Assembly: GCA_017303565.1 (NCBI GenBank)
Contig: JAFLCM010000193.1
Span: 1 to 5,430 of the forward strand
DNA from: Planctomycetota bacterium
GTDB taxonomy: Bacteria > Planctomycetota > Phycisphaerae > Phycisphaerales > UBA1924
DNA: 5,430 bases
Direction of reading: 5' to 3'
Below, one piece after another: positions 1 through 5,430 of the stretch; positions within the stretch are counted from its first letter, which is position 1, and each line of letters starts with the position of its first letter. The position numbers and the translations under genes were made by a program. The notes beneath the pieces are model-generated. The model was not told the origin of the DNA. It saw nothing but the letters and a program-made list of their open reading frames with translations, and did no database searches.

Positions 1-1520
1 TGGAGTTCGGCGAGGCGCGGGAGTCCCTCCCGGCTCTGGAAAAGGCCATCGCCCTCGCGCCGAACGATCCACCCATCTTGAGCGCATTGGGCCGGGCGAT
101 GCAGGAGACCGGGCGATGCGCCGAGGGGCTGGAGCGCCTGCGGCGTGCCCGGGCGGCCGCGCCGCTCAGCCCGGAGGGCCGCGCCGACCTGGGCGTCGCG
201 CTGCGTGACCTGGGACACGCGGAGGAAGGCCTGGGGCACATCCGCGCGGCGCTGGAGATGCGCCCCAACTCGCGGAGCGTCCGCGAGACGCTGCTGATGA
301 CGCTGAACTACGTGTCCCAGGACGGCGCGATGATGCGCCGCGAGCACCAGGAGTTCGGCGGCCGGTACGAGCAGGCCGTGCCGAAGATGCCCGACCCGCC
401 GAAGGAGCGGTTCGACCCCGAGCGCCCGATCCGCGTGGGGGTGCTGTCGGGCGACTTCCGGACGCATTCGTGCGCGTACTTCATGATGCCGCTGCTCTCG
501 GGGTTGCCGCGGCCGCGGTTCGAGGTCTTCGCGGTCTCCAACTCCCCGGTGGACGACGCGATGACCAAGAAGATGCGCGCCATGTGCGAGGGATGGGTGG
601 GCGTTCACGGCGTGGACCGCTCCGGCGCGGCCCGGCTGGTCCGAGAGGCGGGCATCGACGTGCTGATCGAGTGCCACGGCGTGACCGCGAACCACCGCCT
701 GGACATCTGCGCCGAGGCCCCCGCGCCCGTGCAGATGACCTTCCTGGGATACCCCAACACTACCGGGCTTTCCCGCATCGACTGGCGGGTGGTGGACCCC
801 ATCACCGACCCCGCGCCGGACGCGGACGGTTACGCGGTCGAGCGGCTGGCGCGTCTGGCAGAGTGCCTCTGGTGCTTCCGCCCTTCGGATGAGGCCCCGG
901 ATGTCGCTCCCGCACCGGTCGACGCCAACGGCTTCGTGACCATCGGGTGTTTCAACAACCTGGCCAAGATCACGCCCGGTTGCGTGGAGGCCTGGGCGGA
1001 GGTGCTGCGCCGCGTGCCGACGGCGCGGCTGCTCCTGAAGAACAAGTGGCTCGCCGACCCCGGGACGCTGGAGGCTTTCCGGGGACGGTTCGCGGCGCTG
1101 GGGGTCGATCCCGCCCGCGTGGACGCCATCGCGTTCACGAAGACTACGGCCGAGCACCTGGCGTCGTACGGTCGGATCGACTTCCAACTGGACACGTTTC
1201 CCTACAACGGCACGACGACGACGTGCGAGAGTTTCTGGCAGGGGGTGCCGGTGGTCGCAGTAACGGGGCGGGTGCACGCCGCGCGGGTGAGCCACAGCCT
1301 GCTGAGCGCCGTGGGGCTGAACGAGCTGGTGGCCCCAGACATCGAGGGGTATGTGACACTGGCGGCGGGGCTGGCTTTGGATCCGCCGCGTTTGGTCGCG
1401 CTGCGCCGGTCGATGCGGGAGCGGATGACCGCCGGCCCCTTGCGGGACGAGGCGGGGTATGGACGGCGGTTCGGGGAGGTGATCGAGGCGGCGTGGCGCG
1501 AGCGCTGCGCCCGCGCTTGA
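1..1520 (+). CDS. TPR-containing SPINDLY/OGT-type protein O-GlcNAc transferase, C-terminal part (5' end outside window)
   Basis: This is a predicted GT41-family glycosyltransferase, which transfers a sugar from a UDP- or GDP-sugar to Ser/Thr side chains, probably in the cytoplasm. The frame is open from the first full codon at position 3, giving 505 residues in the window. A TTG at 78 would be a false start, because TPR sequence continues upstream of it. Residues 1-91 hold about two and a half TPR units (for example EARESLPALEKAIALAPND). The catalytic domain starts near residue 143. Visible family motifs are VGVLSGDFRTH (145-155, the His matching the conserved His of OGT), the GITAN-like segment and LGYPNTTG around 226-255, FNNLAKITP (317-325, the Lys matching the UDP-binding Lys of human OGT), LDTFPYNGTTTT (396-407) and HAARVSHSLL (425-434). 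The stop is TGA at 1518-1520. It converges on an unrelated minus-strand gene. The family is certain; the acceptor protein and donor sugar cannot be read from the sequence. Confidence 0.93.
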   Translation, partial: EFGEARESLPALEKAIALAPNDPPILSALGRAMQETGRCAEGLERLRRARAAAPLSPEGRADLGVALRDLGHAEEGLGHIRAALEMRPNSRSVRETLLMTLNYVSQDGAMMRREHQEFGGRYEQAVPKMPDPPKERFDPERPIRVGVLSGDFRTHSCAYFMMPLLSGLPRPRFEVFAVSNSPVDDAMTKKMRAMCEGWVGVHGVDRSGAARLVREAGIDVLIECHGVTANHRLDICAEAPAPVQMTFLGYPNTTGLSRIDWRVVDPITDPAPDADGYAVERLARLAECLWCFRPSDEAPDVAPAPVDANGFVTIGCFNNLAKITPGCVEAWAEVLRRVPTARLLLKNKWLADPGTLEAFRGRFAALGVDPARVDAIAFTKTTAEHLASYGRIDFQLDTFPYNGTTTTCESFWQGVPVVAVTGRVHAARVSHSLLSAVGLNELVAPDIEGYVTLAAGLALDPPRLVALRRSMRERMTAGPLRDEAGYGRRFGEVIEAAWRERCARA

Positions 1521-1585
1521 CGGAATGGCTGGAATCCGGGGACCGGTGCCGGTGTGCGGCAGGGCTTTCTCGTTCGATGAACCCG

Positions 1586-1604
1586 CCCGCCGGGGACCGG
1601 CGGG
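1586..1604. terminator. GC-rich hairpin in the convergent spacer, possible bidirectional terminator
   Basis: A perfect 8-bp inverted repeat (CCCGCCGG, loop GGA, CCGGCGGG) lies 65 bases after the glycosyltransferase stop. On the other strand it lies 27 bases after the stop of the minus-strand gene. A position between two converging genes suits a shared transcription end. No T-run follows on either strand, so it is not a classical intrinsic terminator, and GC-rich DNA yields such hairpins by chance. Confidence 0.35.
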
Positions 1605-1631
1605 GTACCCGGGAGCGTTGTTCCGCGGGCG

Positions 1632-2117
1632 TTACGCGAAGACGTCGATGAACCGCCCGGTCGGGGCGACGACCTGGAGGATGGCGCGGCGGGTGACGGG
1701 CTTTTCGATGACGCACGGGTGCGCTGGGGGTTCGTCGGCTCGCGAAGCCTCCACGCCGGGCGCGAACCGCCCGGCTTCGAGGGCACGCCACGGGTCGGCG
1801 GCGGTCGGAGGGGTGTCGCGGTGCGAGCGGGGTTCCATGGCCCAGCGGTCGGCCAGGACCGCTCGCTCGGGGACGGGCGGGTACGCCGGCTCGTAACGGT
1901 TTGAGACGTGGAGCCACCGTGCGTAATCGATGGCGAGGCGCCGGGTGTCGGCCTCCTCGGGGCGCTCACCCGCGAACGCGGAGCGTTCGTAGGTGTCGCA
2001 GACGATCCTGGCGGTGCAGCAGGCCGACTCCCTCACCGGCCCGCACACCGCGCGGTGGACCAGCGGCCGGTCGAGCCAGCCGTGGCGTTCACCCCCGATC
2101 TGCGATTCGATCCGCAC
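1632..2117 (-). CDS. hypothetical protein, 161 aa, family not recognised
   Basis: I do not recognise this protein. Codons from the GTG at 2117 down to the TAA at 1634-1632 nearly all end in G or C, and the composition is balanced, with many Asp, Glu, Trp and Tyr residues, as in a real gene. The frame stays open upstream to 2273, but third positions there become A/T-richer and the peptide is Arg/Pro-rich. It would also run to within two bases of the divergent queA start, so GTG 2117 is the better start. The product has no signal peptide or membrane segment. Five cysteines occur, four clustered (residues 25, 33, 34, 40) and one at 135. A Tyr/Trp-rich middle (65-92) includes RYEPAYPPVPER, and the C-terminus is hydrophobic (ILQVVAPTGRFIDVFA). 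The Cys cluster could bind metal, but it does not form a known finger spacing. The gene converges with the glycosyltransferase and diverges from queA. Confidence 0.62.
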   Translation of the reverse strand: MRIESQIGGERHGWLDRPLVHRAVCGPVRESACCTARIVCDTYERSAFAGERPEEADTRRLAIDYARWLHVSNRYEPAYPPVPERAVLADRWAMEPRSHRDTPPTAADPWRALEAGRFAPGVEASRADEPPAHPCVIEKPVTRRAILQVVAPTGRFIDVFA

Positions 2118-2275
2118 GGGATTGGATGTGCCAAATCCGTGCCGGAGTGCGCGGGGCGGGCGGGGCCCATAAACTCGTGCCCTTCGCACCGGGATCGGGC
2201 GCGGTTGAGCGCGCCGGCGGCGAAGGGGCTCGGGCGTGTTGCCCCGAATCAACGCGTGTCGCGCGCCCTCCACAC
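2118..2275. other. divergent intergenic region between the hypothetical gene and queA
   Basis: This 158-base non-coding stretch must hold the start signals for both flanking genes. On the plus strand it has a candidate -10 element (2170-2175), followed by two small inverted repeats in the queA leader. One is GGCGCG/CGCGCC at 2198-2215 (6-bp stem, 6-base loop). The other is GGGGC/GCCCC at 2225-2245 (5-bp stem, 11-base loop). I see no convincing promoter for the minus-strand gene and no recognisable riboswitch. Confidence 0.5.
2163..2176 (+). promoter_or_regulatory. candidate queA promoter -10 region
   Basis: The segment GGGCCCATAAACTC contains TAAACT at 2170-2175, which fits the TAnAnT core of bacterial -10 elements. 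A closely similar segment (GGGCCGATACAGTT) precedes murE. It lies about 100 bases before the queA ATG. No recognisable -35 hexamer is present at the usual spacing, so the assignment rests on the -10 core and the resemblance between the two sites. Confidence 0.3.
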
Positions 2276-3388
2276 ATGCTCACTTCGGAACTCGACTACC
2301 ACCTGCCCGAGGGGCTGATCGCGACCGCTCCGGCGGAACCGCGGGACGCGTGCCGCCTGCTTGTCGTCAGCCGGTCCGACCCGAAGATGCTGGAGCACCG
2401 GCGCTTCCGGGACCTTTCGGAGTACCTGCGGCCTTCGGACCTGCTGGTGTTCAACACCTCGGCGGTCCTGCCGGCCAAGGTGCAGGGGCGGAGGTCGGAC
2501 ACCGGCTCGGGGTTTAAGGGGCTTTTCATCCGCGAGGCGGAGCCGGGCCTTTGGGAACTCATGCTGAAGACGGGCACTCGCCTGCGTCCGGGGATGCGCC
2601 TGACGCTGCACACGGCGGGGGGAGCGGAGTCCGGGTTTTCGCTGGTGCTGGAGGCCCGTGAGGACACGCGGTGGCGGGCGCGGGTGGAATCGGAAGGCGG
2701 CGCGTTCCCGACCGCGCCGGCGGTGGTGGTGCTGGCTCGGGTGGGCGCGACGCCCTTGCCGCCGTACATCCGCCGGGCGAGGGAACAGTCGGGCGACCAG
2801 ACCCCGGACATGCGCGACCGGGAGTGGTACCAGTGCGTCTACGCGGACCGGGCGAATGCGGGGAGCGTGGCGGCCCCGACCGCGGGCCTGCACTTCACCC
2901 CCGCGCTGCTCGGCCGGTTGGCGTCGATGGGGGTGCGCCGGGCGGACGTGCGTTTGCACGTGGGCATCGGGACCTTCAAGCCCGTCGATGCGGAGCGGGC
3001 GGAGGACCACCCGATCCACAGCGAGCACACCGAGGTGCCGGCGGAGACGGTGAGGGCGCTGGAGCAGACTCACGCCTCGGGGAACCGGGTGATCGCGGTC
3101 GGTACCACCTCGGTCCGGTCGATCGAGAGCCTGCCCCACCCCCTGACGCCGGCCGAGCGGGAGCACGGTTTCCAGACCGAGACGGCGCTGTATGTGCTGC
3201 CGGGGTTCGCGTTCCGGCACACGGGCGGGCTGATCACGAATTTTCACCTGCCGCGGTCGACGCTGCTGGCGATGGTTGGCGCGCTGTTCCCGCAGGGAGT
3301 TCCCCGGCTGCTGCGGGTGTACGAGGAGGCGGTGCGGGAGGGGTACCGGTTCTACTCGTACGGGGACGCGATGCTGATCCTGCCGTGA
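2276..3388 (+). CDS. queA: S-adenosylmethionine:tRNA ribosyltransferase-isomerase (QueA)
   Basis: QueA transfers and isomerises the ribosyl group of S-adenosylmethionine onto preQ1-modified tRNA, making epoxyqueuosine at wobble position 34 of tRNAs with GUN anticodons. It is cytosolic. The 370-residue product is close to the usual 340-360. Family motifs run in order: DYHLPEGLIA (7-16), SDLLVFNTSAVLPAKVQGR (54-72), PLPPYI (160-165), YQCVYA (185-190), SVAAPTAGLHF (197-207), LHVGIGTFKPV (227-237), HSEHTEV (248-254), AVGTTSVRSIES (274-285), TNFHLPRSTLL (321-331) and FYSYGDAMLI (359-368). ATG 2276 is chosen because the family's N-terminal motif begins just after it. The same frame is open further upstream, but that part is Arg-rich and unlike QueA. 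No strong ribosome-binding site is visible. No other queuosine gene is adjacent, so it probably has its own promoter. All core motifs are intact and activity is expected. Confidence 0.97.
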   Translation: MLTSELDYHLPEGLIATAPAEPRDACRLLVVSRSDPKMLEHRRFRDLSEYLRPSDLLVFNTSAVLPAKVQGRRSDTGSGFKGLFIREAEPGLWELMLKTGTRLRPGMRLTLHTAGGAESGFSLVLEAREDTRWRARVESEGGAFPTAPAVVVLARVGATPLPPYIRRAREQSGDQTPDMRDREWYQCVYADRANAGSVAAPTAGLHFTPALLGRLASMGVRRADVRLHVGIGTFKPVDAERAEDHPIHSEHTEVPAETVRALEQTHASGNRVIAVGTTSVRSIESLPHPLTPAEREHGFQTETALYVLPGFAFRHTGGLITNFHLPRSTLLAMVGALFPQGVPRLLRVYEEAVREGYRFYSYGDAMLILP

Positions 3389-3395
3389 GTGGGCG

Positions 3396-3419
3396 GGTTC
3401 TCGCCCCGTGGCGAGGGCC
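3396..3419 (+). terminator. hairpin after queA, possible terminator
   Basis: An inverted repeat with a 10-bp stem (GGTTCTCGCC pairing with GGCGAGGGCC, including two G-T pairs) and a CCGT loop starts 8 bases after the queA stop codon. The position suits transcription termination or 3'-end protection. There is no downstream T-run; the sequence passes straight into the candidate murE -10 region. Confidence 0.42.
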
Positions 3420-3433
3420 GGGCCGATACAGTT
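3420..3433 (+). promoter_or_regulatory. candidate murE-murF promoter -10 region
   Basis: The segment GGGCCGATACAGTT contains TACAGT at 3427-3432, which fits the TAnAnT core of a -10 element, 64 bases before the murE ATG. It matches the segment before queA at GGGCC, ATA, the next-but-one A and the T. No good -35 hexamer is seen. The adjacent hairpin after queA would separate the two transcription units. Confidence 0.3.
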
Positions 3434-3496
3434 GGCTGATCGCCGTCGTGACGGAGCACGCCGGTCCACAGCGCCCCGAACGGGGAATCCCAGAGC

Positions 3497-5041
3497 ATGA
3501 GGCTCGCCGAACTGATCGATGGGTTGGGGTTGCGTGTGCGCGGCGCGTCCGGTGTGGGCGGGGTCGATGCGGCGGCGCTGCGCGTGTGCGACATCACAGA
3601 GGACTCGCGGACGGCGCTGCCGGGGTCGCTGTTCATCGCGCGCCCGGGGACGAAATCGGACGGGCGGGCGTTCATCCGGGCGGCGGTCGAGGCCGGCGCC
3701 GAGGCGGTGCTGACGGACTCGGAGCCCGACGCGGCGGCGCTGAGCGCCAACCCCGGTGTGGTCTACCTCGTTTCGGCGAACGTGCCGGAGACGGCGGCGG
3801 TGCTCGCCGAGCGGTTCTACGGCAACCCGACGCGACGGCTGAAACTGATGGGCGTCACCGGGACCAACGGCAAGACCACTATCGCCCACGCGGTACACCA
3901 GATCCTGAACGCGACGAAGCGGCGCTGCGGGCTGATCGGGACGGTGATGATCGACGACGGGCGCGAGGTGGCCGACGCGGTGATGACCACGCCGCCGGCG
4001 TGCGAACTCTCGGGGACCTTCGCCCACATGCTGGAGGCGGGCTGCGTGGCGGCGGCGATGGAGGTGTCGAGCCACTCGCTCGACCAGCACCGCACCACCG
4101 CGCTCGACTACGACGTGGCGGTGTTCACGAACCTGACCGGGGACCACCTCGATTACCACGGGACGATGGACCGCTACGCCGGCGCCAAGGCCACGCTGTT
4201 CCGCATCCTGCGTGACGATGCCGCGGCGGTCGTCAACGCGGACGACCCCTGGCACGCGCGGATGGTCCGCGACTGCAAGGCCCGGGTGCTGCGCTGCTCG
4301 CTCGACGCGGCGACCGGCGCGGACTGCCGCGTGGAGGCGCAGGCCCCGACGTTCAACGGCACGCTCGCCGCCTTCATCGGCCCCTGGGGCCGTATCGAGG
4401 CGACGATCGCCATGGTCGGTCGCCACAACCTGATGAACTGCCTGCAGGCGATCGCGGCGGCGATCGCGATGGGGGTGGCGACGGACGAACTGTCGCGGGC
4501 GGCCCCGCTGCTGGCCGCGCCCCCGGGGAGGCTGGAGCGGGTGACGGTCCCGGGCCTAGAGCACCGGTTCGCGGTGTTCGTGGACTACGCGCACACCGAC
4601 GACGCGCTGGCGAACGTGCTGAGGGCGGCGCGCCCCTTGGTCTCGGCGGGGTCGAGCCTGAGGGTGGTGTTCGGGTGCGGCGGCGACCGCGACAGGACCA
4701 AGCGCCCGCGGATGGCCCGCGTGTGCTGCGAACTGGCGGACCATGTCTTCGTGACCAGCGACAACCCGCGGACCGAGCAGCCCGCGGCGATCATCGACGA
4801 CATTCTCGAGGGCGTGCCTGATGCGGCCCGCGCCAGGGTGGCGATCGACGCCGACCGCCGGGCCGCGATCCACCACGCGGTGGCCTCGTGCCGCGCGGGC
4901 GACGTGCTGGTGATCGCGGGGAAGGGCCACGAGACGTACCAGTTGCTCCCTGACGGGAAGGGCGGCATCCGGCGGACCGACTTCGACGACCGCGTGGTGG
5001 CCCGCGCGGCGATGGCGGGATCGGTCCCCCAGCACGCCTGA
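3497..5041 (+). CDS. murE: UDP-N-acetylmuramoyl-L-alanyl-D-glutamate--2,6-diaminopimelate ligase (MurE)
   Basis: MurE adds the third stem-peptide residue to UDP-MurNAc-L-Ala-D-Glu using ATP, a cytoplasmic step of peptidoglycan synthesis. The 514-residue product has all three Mur-ligase domains. The N-terminal UDP-binding domain shows EDSRTALPGSLFIA (35-48). The central ATPase domain has the P-loop GTNGKTT (122-128), MEVSSHSL (188-195), TNLTGDHLDYHGTM (211-224) and AK at 230-231, where Lys231 is the expected carbamylated lysine. Next come GRHNLMN (308-314) and VDYAHTDDAL (362-371). The C-terminal domain has GCGGDRDRTKRPRM (393-406), DNPRTE (422-427) and GKGHETYQ (475-482). DNPR is the signature of enzymes using meso-diaminopimelate rather than lysine, so a DAP-type wall is inferred. 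ATG 3497 fits the family N-terminus; the ribosome-binding site is weak. A murF-like start follows 73 bases downstream, indicating a murE-murF operon. Confidence 0.97.
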   Translation: MRLAELIDGLGLRVRGASGVGGVDAAALRVCDITEDSRTALPGSLFIARPGTKSDGRAFIRAAVEAGAEAVLTDSEPDAAALSANPGVVYLVSANVPETAAVLAERFYGNPTRRLKLMGVTGTNGKTTIAHAVHQILNATKRRCGLIGTVMIDDGREVADAVMTTPPACELSGTFAHMLEAGCVAAAMEVSSHSLDQHRTTALDYDVAVFTNLTGDHLDYHGTMDRYAGAKATLFRILRDDAAAVVNADDPWHARMVRDCKARVLRCSLDAATGADCRVEAQAPTFNGTLAAFIGPWGRIEATIAMVGRHNLMNCLQAIAAAIAMGVATDELSRAAPLLAAPPGRLERVTVPGLEHRFAVFVDYAHTDDALANVLRAARPLVSAGSSLRVVFGCGGDRDRTKRPRMARVCCELADHVFVTSDNPRTEQPAAIIDDILEGVPDAARARVAIDADRRAAIHHAVASCRAGDVLVIAGKGHETYQLLPDGKGGIRRTDFDDRVVARAAMAGSVPQHA

Positions 5042-5114
5042 TCCGCCAACCTCTTCGAGAGCCGTTCACGACCCGCTTTCCCTCCCACTCCGACGCCACT
5101 TTCGAGCCGTTCCC

Positions 5115-5430
5115 ATGAATTTCTGGACGCCCGCGAACATTCAGAGCCTGACCCTCGGCGTGTGGGTGGTGCGTCCGCCCTCGGCGGAGTCGTTCCGCGC
5201 CCCGGTGGAGGGCGTGGCGACGGACTCGCGGTCGCAGGTGGCGGGCCGGGCGTTCGTGGCCTACCTGCAGGCGAAGCGCATCGCGGTCTCGTGCGACATG
5301 CGGCTGTCGTCGCCGGCAATGAAGGCGGCGTTCATCGACGGTGCGCGAGAACAGGGCGCGGACGTCGTCGACTACGGCATGCTCGGCACCGACATGATGT
5401 ACTTCGCGGTGTGCCGCGACGGGCTCGACG
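5115..5430 (+). CDS. chimeric frame: MurF N-terminus joined in frame to phosphomannomutase/phosphoglucomutase sequence (3' end outside window)
   Basis: The frame starts at ATG 5115 and is open to the right edge (105 codons). Residues 1-49 look like the N-terminal domain of MurF, the ligase that adds D-Ala-D-Ala to UDP-MurNAc-tripeptide: MNFWTPANIQ, then VEGVATDSR and GRAFVA, matching the family's TDSR...G..FVAL pattern. This is the gene expected after murE. MurF should then continue with a G-E-R-F-D-G-H-D-F-like segment and later a P-loop. Instead, from about residue 44-50 the sequence reads AYLQAKRIAV, DMRLSSPAMKAAFIDG, GADVVDYGMLGTDMMYFAV and DGLD. That is the region of an alpha-D-phosphohexomutase (ManB/AlgC type) just before the catalytic TASHNP serine loop, which would lie beyond the window. 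The mutase start (the AYDIRG region) is missing. As it stands the product could not act as MurF. It is most likely a chimeric joint; a natural fusion is less likely. Confidence 0.8.
   Translation, partial: MNFWTPANIQSLTLGVWVVRPPSAESFRAPVEGVATDSRSQVAGRAFVAYLQAKRIAVSCDMRLSSPAMKAAFIDGAREQGADVVDYGMLGTDMMYFAVCRDGLD
5244..5264 (+). other. probable joint between murF-like and phosphomannomutase-like sequence
   Basis: Codons 44-50 (Gly-Arg-Ala-Phe-Val-Ala-Tyr) fit both families. MurF has G-x-x-F-V-A at this point, and ManB-type mutases have I-G-R-A-F/Y before the strand leading to the D-x-R-L-S/T-S motif. Sequence to the left is only MurF-like and sequence to the right is only mutase-like, so the switch lies within or next to these about 20 bases. 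The frame is kept across it. Confidence 0.7.

Noticed and set aside
1144..1969. Two overlapping long minus-strand frames over the end of the glycosyltransferase
   Set aside because: They are Arg/Pro/Ser-rich shadows of the glycosyltransferase frame and conflict with the better-supported 1632-2117 gene.
2120..2140. Sigma-54 promoter (TTGGCAC on the minus strand) for the hypothetical gene
   Set aside because: The -24-like GG is present, but the required GC 10 bases downstream is not.
2118..2273. Upstream extension of the minus-strand hypothetical gene to a GTG at 2273
   Set aside because: Third-position G/C bias drops beyond 2117 and the extension would leave no space for any promoter before queA.
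1901..2275. N-terminal extension of QueA upstream of ATG 2276
   Set aside because: The extension is Arg-rich and lies opposite the minus-strand gene. The conserved QueA N-terminus begins right after ATG 2276, and total length from there is normal.
2118..2275. preQ1 riboswitch in front of queA
   Set aside because: No A-rich tail or compact pseudoknot-like core is visible; only short GC stems are present.
2671..4215. A long plus-strand open frame crossing the queA-murE spacer in another frame
   Set aside because: Its peptide is a Gly/Arg/Ala-rich out-of-frame reading of queA and murE with no recognisable motif.
2249..4426. A 725-codon open frame on the minus strand opposite queA and murE
   Set aside because: It is a shadow of GC-rich coding DNA: Arg/His/Pro-rich with no domain, while the plus strand encodes two complete conserved enzymes.
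4441..5274. Repeated 11-mer CCTGCAGGCGA at 4441-4451 (murE) and 5264-5274 (just after the MurF/mutase joint) as a recombination site
   Set aside because: Both copies sit inside continuous coding homology (murE and mutase). The family switch occurs before the second copy, and an 11-mer can recur by chance in GC-rich genes.

Overview
This is a very GC-rich bacterial window with strong G/C preference at third codon positions. It reads as chromosomal core-gene DNA. I see no tRNA or rRNA gene, transposase, CRISPR array or phage gene. The combination of a TPR/SPINDLY-type O-GlcNAc transferase, queA and a murE-murF pair, with weak or absent Shine-Dalgarno sequences, suggests a Planctomycetota-like organism, perhaps of the Phycisphaerae type. 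That placement is inferred from style and gene content, not from a marker gene.

Layout. (1) From the left edge to 1520 (+): the C-terminal 505 residues of a TPR-containing SPINDLY/OGT-type glycosyltransferase whose start lies outside the window. (2) 1521-1631: a convergent spacer with a strong GC hairpin. (3) 1632-2117 (-): a 161-aa protein I do not recognise, with convincing codon bias. (4) 2118-2275: a divergent intergenic region with a possible -10 element for queA and two small hairpins in its leader. (5) 2276-3388 (+): complete queA, for queuosine tRNA modification. (6) 3389-3496: a short spacer with a 10-bp hairpin just after the queA stop, followed at once by a possible -10 element for murE. 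(7) 3497-5041 (+): complete murE, with the DNPR motif of meso-diaminopimelate-adding enzymes. (8) 5115 to the right edge (+): a reading frame that begins as MurF, as expected after murE, but changes at about codon 44-50 into the middle of a phosphomannomutase/phosphoglucomutase.

The murE-murF order implies a peptidoglycan-precursor operon making UDP-MurNAc-pentapeptide. queA and the glycosyltransferase look like independent neighbours.

The most notable observation is the in-frame MurF/phosphomannomutase joint at about 5244-5264. It falls on a short stretch (Gly-Arg-Ala-Phe-Val-Ala) that fits both families. It removes the MurF ATP-binding and catalytic domains and the start of the mutase. It is either a short-homology assembly or recombination chimera, or a real gene fusion or deletion. 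The first is more likely, because murF is normally essential.
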